Source: Actinacidiphila acidipaludis (GTDB lineage: Bacteria > Actinomycetota > Actinomycetes > Streptomycetales > Streptomycetaceae). Taken from it: 64,000 bases of DNA. A model generated the notes under the pieces. That model had not been told where the DNA came from. It saw only the letters and a program-made list of their open reading frames with translations, and searched no databases. Below, one piece after another: positions 1 to 8,283 of the stretch. The stretch lies in assembly GCF_019890725.1 (NCBI RefSeq), contig NZ_JAINZZ010000033.1, positions 1-64,000 of the forward strand, given 5' to 3'. The translations under genes were made by a program, and so were the position numbers. The first letter of the stretch is position 1, and every line of letters begins with the position of its first letter.

Positions 1-547
1 GGTCGTCCGGCGGCTGCGTGAGGAGTCCGGCCGGCCGATGCGGCCCGGCAGCGGCCCCGACGACCGGCTGCCGGTGCTCTTCCTGACCGCCAAGGACGGC
101 GTCGAGGACAAGATCAGCGGACTGACCGCGGGCGGCGACGACTACGTCACCAAGCCGTTCAGCCTGGAGGAGCTGATCGCCCGGATCCGGGCGATCCTGC
201 GGCGCACCGGCGGCCCCACCGGCGACGGCCGGCTGGTCGCGGGCGACCTCGAACTCGACCCGGTCGGCCACCAGGTCACCCGCGCCGGGCGCCCGGTCTC
301 GCTGTCCCCCACCGAGTTCAAGCTGCTCGCCTACCTGATGGCCAACGCCGACCGCGTGGTCTCCAAGCTGCAGATCCTCGACCACGTGTGGGCCTACGAC
401 TTCGGCGGCGACCTGAGCATCGTCGAGTCCTACATCTCGTACGTGCGGCGCAAGGTGGACTCCGGGGCCGGCGGCGCGCCCAAGCTCATCCACACCGTCC
501 GGGGCGTCGGCTACGTGCTGCGCCGGCCCGCGCCCGCGCAGGGCTGA
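1..547 (+). CDS. OmpR/PhoB-family response regulator, 5'-truncated by window edge
   Basis: The reading frame is open from base 2, so the gene starts outside the window. The visible part is the second half of a receiver domain, with the conserved LTA threonine region and the TKPF lysine, followed by a winged-helix DNA-binding domain ending in HTVRGVGYVLRRP, which is typical of OmpR/PhoB. The phosphoacceptor Asp would lie upstream of the window. The stop is 3 nt before the histidine kinase start at 551, so the two form an operon and almost certainly a cognate pair. The kinase should phosphorylate this regulator, which would then bind promoter DNA. The inducing signal cannot be read from the sequence. 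Confidence 0.95.
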   Translation, partial: VVRRLREESGRPMRPGSGPDDRLPVLFLTAKDGVEDKISGLTAGGDDYVTKPFSLEELIARIRAILRRTGGPTGDGRLVAGDLELDPVGHQVTRAGRPVSLSPTEFKLLAYLMANADRVVSKLQILDHVWAYDFGGDLSIVESYISYVRRKVDSGAGGAPKLIHTVRGVGYVLRRPAPAQG

Positions 548-550
548 CCC

Positions 551-2113
551 GTGCGCCGCCTCCGCCCGCTGCCCGCGCTGCGCGCCCTGCGCGCGTTCCG
601 CCCCTCCGCGCTGTCGCTGCGCTCCCGCCTGGTGCTGCTGTCGCTGACGCTGGTGCTGCTCGGCCTCGCGGTCAGCGACACGGTCGTGCTGGGTTCGGTG
701 CGCCACCAGCTCGTCAGCCGGGCCGACCAGCAGCTCGAGCGGTTCGCCGGCCCGTTCGCCCAGCGGCTGGACACCGAGGGCACGCCGCCGCCCGCACGCC
801 AGCAGAACCGTCCCGGCGGCGTCCGGAACTGGCTGCCCAGCCAGTACGTGGTCGCGTTCGCGGCGACCGACGGCACCATCTCCGAGCAGTTCCGGCAGCC
901 GATCGCCGCCAACGACCCGCGCCCGCTGTGGCCGACCCTGGACGCCGCCGAGCTGCAGGCGCGCATGAACAAGCCCTTCGACGTGGCCAGCGACCACGGC
1001 GGCGGAAGCTGGCGGGTCCTGGTCGTCCCGGTCGACCGTGCCGTCCGGCAGGGCGCCGGCGGGCAGCAGCGCGCGGGACAGCCGCAGGCCGGCAAGCCGC
1101 TGGCCGGCATCGTGGTGGCCGCCTCCCTGGACGACGTCTCGACCACCACCGACCGGCTCAGCCGGGCGTTCCTGCTCATCGGCGCGGTCGTGGCGGCCCT
1201 GCTGGGCGTGGCCGGCTGGTTCGCGGTCCGCGCCGGCCTGCGCCCGCTGCGCCGGATCGAGGCGACCGCGGCGGAGATCGCCGCCGGCCGCCCGCTGTCG
1301 CACCGCATGCCCGAGGCGTCCCCGCGCACCGAGGCCGGCCGGCTGACGACGGCGCTCAACGGCATGCTCGCGCAGATCGAGTCGGCCTTCGCCGCCCGCG
1401 CGGAGTCCGAGGAGCAGATGCGCCGGTTCGTCGCCGACGCCAGCCACGAGCTGCGCACCCCGCTGGCCGGGATCCGCGGCTTCGCCGAGCTGTACCGGAT
1501 GGGCGCCCTGGCCGAGGACGCGGACGTCAAGCGCACGATGACGCGGATCGAGAACGAGGCGGTGCGCCTGGGCGCCATCGTGGAGGACCTGCTGACCCTG
1601 GTCCGGATGGACGAGCAGCGGCCCGTGCGGGTGGCCCCGATGGACCTGCGCACCCTCGCCGTGGACGCCCTGCACGACACCACGGCTCTCGACCCGGGCC
1701 GCACGGTGACCCTCACCGGCCCGGGCGGCCCCGGCACCCCGCCGGGACCGGCGCCCGTGCTCGGCGACGAGGCCCGGCTGCGCCAGGTCGTCGCCAACCT
1801 CGTCGGCAACGCCGTCGCCCACACCCCGCCCGGCACCCCGGTGCGGATCGGCGTGGGCACGCTCGACGGGCACGGCGTCCTGGAGGTCGCCGACAGCGGC
1901 CCGGGGCTGGCGCCCGAGCAGGCCGCCCGCGTCTTCGAGCGCTTCTACCGCGTCGACGCCTCGCGCAGCCGCCACGCGGGCGGCGGTTCGGGCCTGGGTC
2001 TGTCGATCGTGGCCGCGCTGGTCACCGCCCACCACGGCCACGTGGAGCTCGACACGCTGCCCGGCAGGGGCGCGACGTTCCGCGTCCGGCTCCCGTCGGC
2101 CCGGCAGGGCTGA
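551..2113 (+). CDS. Membrane sensor histidine kinase
   Basis: This 520-aa protein has a GTG start directly after the response regulator stop. The N-terminal transmembrane segment lies at about residues 27-47. An extracytoplasmic sensor of about 155 aa follows, then a second transmembrane segment at about 206-231 and a HAMP linker. The HisKA domain carries the phospho-accepting His in DASHELRTPL (about residue 299). The HATPase domain has an N box (NLVGNAVAH), G1 (DSGPGL) and G2 (GGGSGLGLSIV). It is a class I kinase that autophosphorylates and passes phosphate to the upstream OmpR-type regulator. The sensor domain resembles no ligand-binding fold I can name, so the stimulus is unknown. Confidence 0.96.
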   Translation: MRRLRPLPALRALRAFRPSALSLRSRLVLLSLTLVLLGLAVSDTVVLGSVRHQLVSRADQQLERFAGPFAQRLDTEGTPPPARQQNRPGGVRNWLPSQYVVAFAATDGTISEQFRQPIAANDPRPLWPTLDAAELQARMNKPFDVASDHGGGSWRVLVVPVDRAVRQGAGGQQRAGQPQAGKPLAGIVVAASLDDVSTTTDRLSRAFLLIGAVVAALLGVAGWFAVRAGLRPLRRIEATAAEIAAGRPLSHRMPEASPRTEAGRLTTALNGMLAQIESAFAARAESEEQMRRFVADASHELRTPLAGIRGFAELYRMGALAEDADVKRTMTRIENEAVRLGAIVEDLLTLVRMDEQRPVRVAPMDLRTLAVDALHDTTALDPGRTVTLTGPGGPGTPPGPAPVLGDEARLRQVVANLVGNAVAHTPPGTPVRIGVGTLDGHGVLEVADSGPGLAPEQAARVFERFYRVDASRSRHAGGGSGLGLSIVAALVTAHHGHVELDTLPGRGATFRVRLPSARQG

Positions 2114-2153
2114 CGGGAAACGGCCCCCGGCCCCCGCCCCCGGACGGCTGGGC

Positions 2154-2936
2154 TCAGGACGGCTGGGCCGTCGGCATGATGGTGATCTGCTGGAAGTTCA
2201 CCCGCGGCGGCTGCGAGGCGAGGAAGCCGATCGTCTCGGCGATGTCCTCGGCCGTGAGCCACTCCATGGCGTCCTTGGACCCCTCCAGCCAGTCCTGCGC
2301 CCCCTTGTCGGTGACGTGGTCCTGCAGTTCGGTGCCGACGATGCCCGGCTCGATCGCCGAGACGCGGACGTTCTTCGGTCCCAGCTCCACGCGTAGGTGG
2401 CGCGAGAGGTGGGTGACGTAGGCCTTGGTGGCCGAGTAGACGGCGAAGTTCGGGAAGATGTTCTGGGCCGCGATCGACGACGTGTTGATCAGGTCGGCCA
2501 CACCCCGCGCGCCCGCGGTCTTCACCAGTTGCGGCACGAACACCTCGATGGCGTTCATCAGCCCGGTGATGTTGAGGTCGATCTGGTGCTGCCACTGGTC
2601 GACGGCCAGTTCCTCGACCGGGGCCGGGAGCATCACACCGGCGTTGTTGAACAGCAGGTCGGCGCCGCCCCGCTCGGCCTCGACCCGGTCGGCGGCCGCC
2701 CGCAGCGACGTCTTGTCGGTCACGTCGCCGGCGATGGCGGTGGCGCTGCCGCCGGTCTTCTCGATGCGGTCGACGAGAGCGGTCAGCCGGTCGGCCCGCC
2801 GGGCCAGGACGACGACGTGCGCGCCGAGCGCGGCCAGCTTCTCGGCGGACGCCTCGCCGATGCCGCTGGAGGCACCGGTGATGACCGCGACGCGGCCCTG
2901 GAGCGGCTGGGGGGTGGGGGTGGACTGCGTGGACAT
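2154..2936 (-). CDS. SDR-family NAD(P)-dependent oxidoreductase
   Basis: This is a 260-aa classical short-chain dehydrogenase/reductase. The Rossmann cofactor motif TGASSGIG lies near residue 20. It also has NNAG and the catalytic S...YSATK (Tyr/Lys) arrangement. The basic residues after the glycine motif (ARRADR) suggest an NADP(H) preference, which is inference. The length is normal for the family. It is convergent with the histidine kinase gene, 40 nt away. SDR sequence alone does not reveal the substrate. Confidence 0.92.
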   Translation of the reverse strand: MSTQSTPTPQPLQGRVAVITGASSGIGEASAEKLAALGAHVVVLARRADRLTALVDRIEKTGGSATAIAGDVTDKTSLRAAADRVEAERGGADLLFNNAGVMLPAPVEELAVDQWQHQIDLNITGLMNAIEVFVPQLVKTAGARGVADLINTSSIAAQNIFPNFAVYSATKAYVTHLSRHLRVELGPKNVRVSAIEPGIVGTELQDHVTDKGAQDWLEGSKDAMEWLTAEDIAETIGFLASQPPRVNFQQITIMPTAQPS

Positions 2937-3159
2937 CGCGTCTTACCTTCCGGACGAGGGCGGGCGAACGTGCCGCCGGGTGCCCCCGGGGCACCCTTCC
3001 AGCACACCAGGCCCGTGGCCCGTCCGCACGACGGGCGCCCGTCGGCCGGCATCCGGTCCACCCCCGGCGAGCCCTCGCCCGGCCGCCACCACCCGGCCGC
3101 GCACGGCGGACTCCCGCCGCGCACTGCCATTTCCCGGGCCGGACGGCGACCATCGAGGC

Positions 3160-3810
3160 ATGACGTCTCCCGCTGAGCGGCTCACCCACGTGCGCTGGAT
3201 CGCCGGCGGCACCGCCGCGGGCAAGAGCGCGCTGGCCCGGGTGCTGGCCGAGCGCCACGGCCTCGCCGTCTACGACGGCGACCGCGCCGAGCACGCCTGG
3301 CTCTCCCGCACCGACCCGCGGCGCCACCCGCACCTGACGGCCGCCCGCAACCGGCCGCCGGGCGCGAACTGGCGGGGCCGGACCGCCGAGGAGGTGTTCT
3401 CCACCATGGCGAGCCTGCACGGCGAGACCGTCGGCTTCCTCGTCGAGGACCTGCTCGCCCTCGCCGCCGACCGCGTCACCGTGGTCGACTACTTCGGCAT
3501 CCTGCCGCGGCACCTCGCGCCGCTGCTGCTCGACCGGTCCCACGCGGTGTTCCTGCTGCCCACCCCGCAGTTCCGGCGCGCGGCCCTCACCGCCCGCTAC
3601 GCCGACCCCGCCCGGGCGCGGGCCACCTGGGGCGATCAGGACCCGGCCGCCACGCTCGCCAAGCGCCTGGCCCGCGACGCCCTGTGGGACCAGGAGGTGC
3701 GCATGCAGGCCGGCCGCATCGGCCTGACGACCGTCGAGATCGACGGCGGTGAGCCGGTCACCGCCCTCGCCGACCGCGTCGAGTCGGCCTTCGGCCTCCC
3801 CCGGCGCTGA
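3160..3810 (+). CDS. P-loop NTPase, small-molecule/nucleoside kinase-like
   Basis: This 216-aa protein has a Walker A motif GGTAAGKS close to the N-terminus, as in uridine kinase and shikimate kinase-type folds. A YDGDRAEHAW segment follows, possibly a substrate-binding Asp region, and an RXXR-like arginine cluster lies in the C-terminal half. I chose ATG 3160, which starts just before the predicted first strand (VRWIAGGTAAGK), although the frame stays open further upstream. It lies between two SDR genes on the opposite strand and has no operon partner. The phosphoryl acceptor is not recognisable, and the family assignment rests on the P-loop and overall size. Confidence 0.75.
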   Translation: MTSPAERLTHVRWIAGGTAAGKSALARVLAERHGLAVYDGDRAEHAWLSRTDPRRHPHLTAARNRPPGANWRGRTAEEVFSTMASLHGETVGFLVEDLLALAADRVTVVDYFGILPRHLAPLLLDRSHAVFLLPTPQFRRAALTARYADPARARATWGDQDPAATLAKRLARDALWDQEVRMQAGRIGLTTVEIDGGEPVTALADRVESAFGLPRR

Positions 3811-3836
3811 CCGCCGCCCGTGCGCCGCACGCCGGG

Positions 3837-4595
3837 CTACGGGAAGAAGCGGCCCGAGCTCGGGTGGTCCTGGGCCGCGTCGACGCACACGTTCGCGCCG
3901 CTGATGCCGCTCGCGCGGGGCGAGAGCACGAAGCACGCCGTGTCGGCGACCTCCTGCAGGGTGACCAGCCGCCCGCGCGGGAAGTCCTCGCGGGTGAAGC
4001 GGGCGAAGTCCTCGGGCCGGTTGTCCCGCACCCAGGCCCAGCCGCCGCCCTCGAACTCCACCGACCCCGGGCTCAGCGCGTTGACCCGGATGTTCCTCGG
4101 CCCGAGCTCCTGGGCCAGCGTGGCGGCCAGATGGATCTCGGCGGCCTTCGCCACCGCGTAGGACGAGCGGGGTCCGGGCTTCCACCCGGTGATCGAGGCG
4201 ATGACCAACGCGCTTCCGCCGCCGCGCCGTTCGAAGTGCGGCACGGCGGCGCGGATCGCGTGGGCCGCGTGGCCGGCGTTCAGCGCGAAGGTGTCCGCCC
4301 AGTCCTGCGGGGTCGACTCCAGCAGGCCGCCACCGAAGGACCCGCCCGCGTTCGCCACGAGCAGGTCGAGGCCGCCGAGGCGTTCGGCCGCCTCGTCGAC
4401 GGCCCCGGCGAGCTGCTCCGGGTCCTGGACGTCCGCCCGGACCCCCGGCACCCCGCACTCCGCCAGCCGGTCCGCGTCCCGCCCGCACACCACGACCCGC
4501 GCACCCTCGGCGACCAGCCCCTCCGCGATCGCCAGCCCGATCCCGTGGCTGCCCCCGGTGACGAACGCGGTCCTCCCCGCCAGTCCAAGATCCAT
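3837..4595 (-). CDS. SDR-family oxidoreductase
   Basis: This 252-aa short-chain dehydrogenase has TGGSHGIG for the dinucleotide fold, NAGG in place of NNAG, the SIT serine region and the YAVAK catalytic Tyr/Lys. The C-terminus SGANVCVDAAQ resembles the usual SG..I.VDGG end of SDR enzymes. The frame is open upstream to 4922, but ATG 4595 places MDLGLAGRTAFVTGG at the standard SDR N-terminus. Members with this form are often annotated as 3-oxoacyl-ACP reductase-like, and the actual substrate is undetermined. It is convergent with the P-loop gene. Confidence 0.9.
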   Translation of the reverse strand: MDLGLAGRTAFVTGGSHGIGLAIAEGLVAEGARVVVCGRDADRLAECGVPGVRADVQDPEQLAGAVDEAAERLGGLDLLVANAGGSFGGGLLESTPQDWADTFALNAGHAAHAIRAAVPHFERRGGGSALVIASITGWKPGPRSSYAVAKAAEIHLAATLAQELGPRNIRVNALSPGSVEFEGGGWAWVRDNRPEDFARFTREDFPRGRLVTLQEVADTACFVLSPRASGISGANVCVDAAQDHPSSGRFFP

Positions 4596-4736
4596 GCGGC
4601 CACCGTCCCACCGACCCGCAGCACCGTTCAAGATCCCGCGGGCGGCCGTTCCGACCGCGGACCGAACCACCCTGCCCGGGAGCCTCGTTGATATCCTCAT
4701 GGCACGTCGACGCCAGAACCGGGGACCGGGGGGACC

Positions 4737-5057
4737 ATGGGCGATCTGGAAGCGGACACCCGGCGCATCCGCGACTGCTCGCGTGCCCTGCAGCGGATCT
4801 ACGACCAGTTCACCGGCCACGCCGACCCCGCCGAGGGCTACTCGTCCGACGAGCTCGGCGACTCCCGGATCACCGACGCCTTCCACGACTTCGGCAGCAA
4901 CTGGAAGATCCACCGCGAGCACCTGGCCGAGGGGATCCGCACGCTCGGAACGATCGCCGAGGACGCCGCCGACACCTATGAGGGCATCGACGCCCGGCTC
5001 GCCGACGCCCTGCGCAGACAGGACGCCGCGGCGAAGACCGAGGAGCCGCCGAGGTGA
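4737..5057 (+). CDS. WXG100/ESAT-6-like small alpha-helical protein
   Basis: The protein is 106 aa with no signal peptide. It is predicted as two long helices with a central FGSNW segment in the position of the WXG turn. WXG100-like proteins act as substrates or chaperone partners of type VII secretion, or as leaders of polymorphic toxin operons. The downstream gene starts with GTG inside this gene's last codons (4-nt overlap), so the two are translationally coupled. The next protein carries a T7SS-type N-terminal domain and a C-terminal toxin-like module, so this one is probably its partner for export. The family call is inferred from length, helical pattern and context. Confidence 0.7.
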   Translation: MGDLEADTRRIRDCSRALQRIYDQFTGHADPAEGYSSDELGDSRITDAFHDFGSNWKIHREHLAEGIRTLGTIAEDAADTYEGIDARLADALRRQDAAAKTEEPPR

Positions 5058-6466
5058 GGCGCCCGCCGGTGCACGACTGGGCCGTCCTCGGCGAGGACGG
5101 CGACCCCGTCCCCGGTGATCCGGACGCGATCACCCTGCTGGGCCTGACCCTGAGCAAGACGGCCGACGACATCTGGCGCGAGGCCGGTGAGATCAAGGCC
5201 CTGGCGTCCGTGGAGTCCTGGAAGTCCAAGGCCGCCGACAACTTCCGGGACGCGGCCGGCGACGTGGAGGGCACCCTCCGCAAGGCGTACCACCGGTACC
5301 ACATCGCCGCTCAGGCCATGGGCACACAGGTACGGGACGGCAGCGAGGCGGACTGGGCCAGTGCCGTCGAACTCTCCCAGCAGATGGCGGCGAAGGCGCT
5401 GAAGGACGCGCAGACCGCGGACGCCGACCACCGGGCCGCGGCCTCGAAGATCGGCATGCTGCCACCGCACACCCCCGACACCGACCCCACGCTGGTCGCG
5501 CTCAGGAAGCAGCAGAGCGACGCGGCCACGGCCCTGGGCGCGGCGAAGTCGGATCTGCACGCGGCCAAGGACGTCCACGACCGGGCCGCCAAGGCCGCGG
5601 CGGAGCGCATTCACCGGGCCATCACCCACGACGGACTGCACGACAGCCGGTGGGACAAGGTCCGCCACTCCGTCGGCGACGCCCTCTCCGACATCGGCCA
5701 CTTCGCCGAGGACTTCGGCGAGACCGCGCTCTCCGACCTGGCGTCCCTCGGCAACGCGATGGCGCACGACGCCGGCGCCGTCCTGGAGGTGCTGGGCGGC
5801 ATCGGCCTCGCGACCCTCGGCGCCGGCGGCGAGGTCGGCGGCCTCCTGCTGGACGCCACCGGGATCGGCGCGGTGCTGGGTGTGCCGGCGGGCGTGGTCT
5901 CCGCCGGGGCGATCGCCGGCGGGCTCGGCCTGGCGGGCCTGGGACTCAGCACGATCGCCCGGGACGCCGCGGGGCCCGACCGGGTCGACATGACGTCGGA
6001 CGGGGGCGGGGGCGGCGGAGGCGGGGGCGACTGGTCGAGCACGGAGTCGTCGCCGGCCTCCGAGGAGGATCAGGCCGCCTACACCCAGCGCAAGACCGAC
6101 CTGTCAGGCCTCAGCAGGAACAAGCAGATCGCCGAGGTCAAGAAGGGCACGGAGGTCGACGGGCAGAAGTACAAGCCCGAAGGCGCTCTGCTGCGCGGCG
6201 CCAAACACGGAATCGACTGGACCGAGGGTCCGTCGCGGGCCACCAAGAGCGGCACGCCCCAGGGGAGGTTCGGCAGTCCGGCGGACGTCGATTTCGCCAC
6301 CCGCAAGGCGTCCCAGCTCGGCGCGGGCAAGGAGGGGTTCTTCGAACTTCCGCCGGACAACGACTGCGTCGAGTACCTGCCGGACGGCACAACGCGCAAG
6401 CCGAATGCGATCTTTGTCAAGGTTCGTCCCGATGGTACGGTCCACGCGTACCCCCTCACCCGCTAG
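5054..6466 (+). CDS. T7SS-type polymorphic toxin with C-terminal nuclease-like module
   Basis: The 470-aa protein has four parts. Residues about 1-190 are alpha-helical with a WKSKAADNFRD motif like the putative T7SS signal domain of actinobacterial toxins. Residues about 240-307 are a glycine-rich hydrophobic segment, possibly for membrane insertion or translocation. A poly-Gly linker lies at about 316-326. The charged C-terminal module (about 345-470) contains GRFGSPADVDFATRKA, ELPPDNDCVEYLPDG and VRPDGTVHAYPLTR. That last pattern looks like the small RNase-type C-terminal toxins of contact-dependent systems (BECR-like/Ntox class). This is resemblance only, and I cannot assign a numbered family. 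GC falls from about 80% in the hydrophobic part to about 60-70% in the toxin part, as expected for an exchangeable module. The GTG start overlaps the upstream WXG-like gene and the putative immunity gene follows 7 nt later. Confidence 0.72.
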   Translation: MRRPPVHDWAVLGEDGDPVPGDPDAITLLGLTLSKTADDIWREAGEIKALASVESWKSKAADNFRDAAGDVEGTLRKAYHRYHIAAQAMGTQVRDGSEADWASAVELSQQMAAKALKDAQTADADHRAAASKIGMLPPHTPDTDPTLVALRKQQSDAATALGAAKSDLHAAKDVHDRAAKAAAERIHRAITHDGLHDSRWDKVRHSVGDALSDIGHFAEDFGETALSDLASLGNAMAHDAGAVLEVLGGIGLATLGAGGEVGGLLLDATGIGAVLGVPAGVVSAGAIAGGLGLAGLGLSTIARDAAGPDRVDMTSDGGGGGGGGGDWSSTESSPASEEDQAAYTQRKTDLSGLSRNKQIAEVKKGTEVDGQKYKPEGALLRGAKHGIDWTEGPSRATKSGTPQGRFGSPADVDFATRKASQLGAGKEGFFELPPDNDCVEYLPDGTTRKPNAIFVKVRPDGTVHAYPLTR

Positions 6467-6473
6467 GCAGGCC

Positions 6474-7415
6474 ATGAGCTTCTGGGTCCAGACCGGTCGT
6501 CCCGCCCTCCAGGACGTGGATGTCGTCGCCGACAACCTGGCCGACGCGATCACCATGCTGTATCCGCTCGACACCGACCAGTTGATCCTTTCCTGGAACC
6601 TGGTGCCGATCGCCCTGTCCTACTGCGAGGACGTCCAGGTCATGGTCGACGACATCGTCGTCCTGCTGGAGCAACTCCGGGACCCCGCGACGGAGTCGGC
6701 CCGCGTCTACTGGGGGTCCTCGACGTTCCGCGCCGAATGGCGGCTGCGCCGGGAGGGCCCGAACCTGGTCGTGGAGTCCCGCTGGGAAAGCACCAGCGGG
6801 AGCTACGAGTTCCTGCTGAACGACCGTTCCCCGCTGACCGTCGACACCGTGGCCTTCACCCGCGAGTGGCTGAAGGTGCTCCGCAGGCTCGTCGAGGACG
6901 TCGCCGCCAAGTCCGTGGCGCTGGACAACGCGGACATGCTGCTGCGCGCGCGGGCACTGCTGACGGCGGCTGAGTCGCCCGGGGCGGAGGCGCCGGGGGC
7001 GCCCGGCACCCCGAGCGAGGCCGGGGGCGCGACCGTACGGTTCCAGCTCTCCGCAGCCAACGCCGGCAACGCCGCCGCCGCGAACCTGTGGCGCGCCGAG
7101 CCCGCCGTCGCGCGCCTGTTCACCGGCGAGGCCCGCCTCGTCGCCGACGCCCTCGGCGTCCCGTCCGGGATCGGCGAGCCCGAGGGCGACCGGTGCACGG
7201 TGGACCTCCCGGCGTTCAGCACCTTCTGCGCCACCGCCGTCGAGGGGTACGCGAACCAGCCGGGCATCCAGCGCGCGCTGACCGTCGGCTTCGTCGCCAC
7301 CGCCCTCGCGCTCCTCGACCGCGCCGGCCACCCCCTGCCGCCCGCGCCCTCGGCCGAGCAGCAGGCCGCCTGGTCCGCCCTCCGCGACCAGCACGCCGCG
7401 GTCATGCCCCGCTGA
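6474..7415 (+). CDS. Putative immunity protein (two-domain)
   Basis: The 313-aa protein is soluble, with no signal peptide or membrane segment. The N-terminal part (about 1-165) is a mixed alpha/beta domain, acidic and rich in Asp/Glu/Trp, which fits a toxin-neutralising protein. An Ala/Gly/Pro/Glu linker (about 170-185) leads to a mostly helical C-terminal domain (about 186-313) of unknown function. ATG 6474 lies 7 nt after the toxin stop. Position directly downstream of the toxin gene is the main argument for immunity. I do not recognise either domain as a named family. Alternatively, the C-terminal half could be a separate accessory domain fused to an immunity protein. Confidence 0.6.
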   Translation: MSFWVQTGRPALQDVDVVADNLADAITMLYPLDTDQLILSWNLVPIALSYCEDVQVMVDDIVVLLEQLRDPATESARVYWGSSTFRAEWRLRREGPNLVVESRWESTSGSYEFLLNDRSPLTVDTVAFTREWLKVLRRLVEDVAAKSVALDNADMLLRARALLTAAESPGAEAPGAPGTPSEAGGATVRFQLSAANAGNAAAANLWRAEPAVARLFTGEARLVADALGVPSGIGEPEGDRCTVDLPAFSTFCATAVEGYANQPGIQRALTVGFVATALALLDRAGHPLPPAPSAEQQAAWSALRDQHAAVMPR

Positions 7416-7542
7416 GCGCCTCCCGGACCCGCCGCCGCGAAGAGGCCGGGCCGGGATCACTCCTTCGGCGGCTACGCCCGATATGCCCCGATCCTTACGG
7501 TGACAGAGGCACATCGGGCCAGCCCACGACCAGGAGGAATCC

Positions 7543-8103
7543 ATGCCGACCAGGCGTACCGGCCTCACCCTCGCCGCGGTGGCCGCGCTGCTCGCCGGCG
7601 CCACGACCGCGGTCGCCGCACAGAGCGACGGCCACGGAAGCGGCGACTCCCGGACGGCGACCCCCGTCTCGGCCTCACCCTCGGGCATCCGCCATCTGGC
7701 CACCGCGGTCGACCTGCCGGCCGGCGCCTGGACCGACGTCCCGCTGGAGGTCACCCTCCGCCGGCCCGGCACCTACGCCCTGGACGCCGACGTCCGCGGC
7801 CGCCTCCAGGGCGACCCCCCGGTCAACACCTACATCACCGCCCGCCTGTGGGACGTCACGTCCGGCACGGCCGTCCCGGACAGCGAGCGACTCGTCTACC
7901 AGGTCGTCGACTCCAACGCCGGCGAGGCGCCCCAGGGCGGCAACCAGACCGCGCCGATCACCGAGCAGATCCGGATCACCAGGCCGACGACGATCCGGCT
8001 GCAGGCGCTGCACACCGACTCGGTCGGCACCGCCACCGACGCCCAGGTCGCCTCCGACACGTTCGGCCGCACCGCGCTCCGCTACCAGTGGGTGGGGTTC
8101 TGA
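7543..8103 (+). CDS. Secreted protein of unknown function
   Basis: The 186-aa precursor has a clear Sec signal peptide (MPTRRTG then a hydrophobic core, with cleavage after an AVAA-type site near residue 26). The mature part begins with a Ser/Thr/Gly-rich spacer. A beta-rich domain of about 130 aa follows, with alternating hydrophobic residues (DVPLEVTLRRPGTYALDADVRG) resembling a jelly-roll or C2-like sandwich. It has no cysteines and no catalytic motif. A good ribosome binding site (AGGAGG, 8 nt upstream) supports ATG 7543. It is monocistronic, and the function is not recognised. Confidence 0.8.
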   Translation: MPTRRTGLTLAAVAALLAGATTAVAAQSDGHGSGDSRTATPVSASPSGIRHLATAVDLPAGAWTDVPLEVTLRRPGTYALDADVRGRLQGDPPVNTYITARLWDVTSGTAVPDSERLVYQVVDSNAGEAPQGGNQTAPITEQIRITRPTTIRLQALHTDSVGTATDAQVASDTFGRTALRYQWVGF

Positions 8104-8283
8104 CAGTTCCGCCCCCACCGGCCCCAGGCGAAACAATCACGCGTGCATTTTCCTCTGGTATACCCGCACACCTCCCGTTCCCCGCTCTAGCCTGACGATC
8201 ACGAGCGACCACGGACGGTCGTCAACCGCGCACCCCGCGTGCGCGGTTGGCGGCTTTCCCGAGCCACGACGAGGTGGTGCGGC

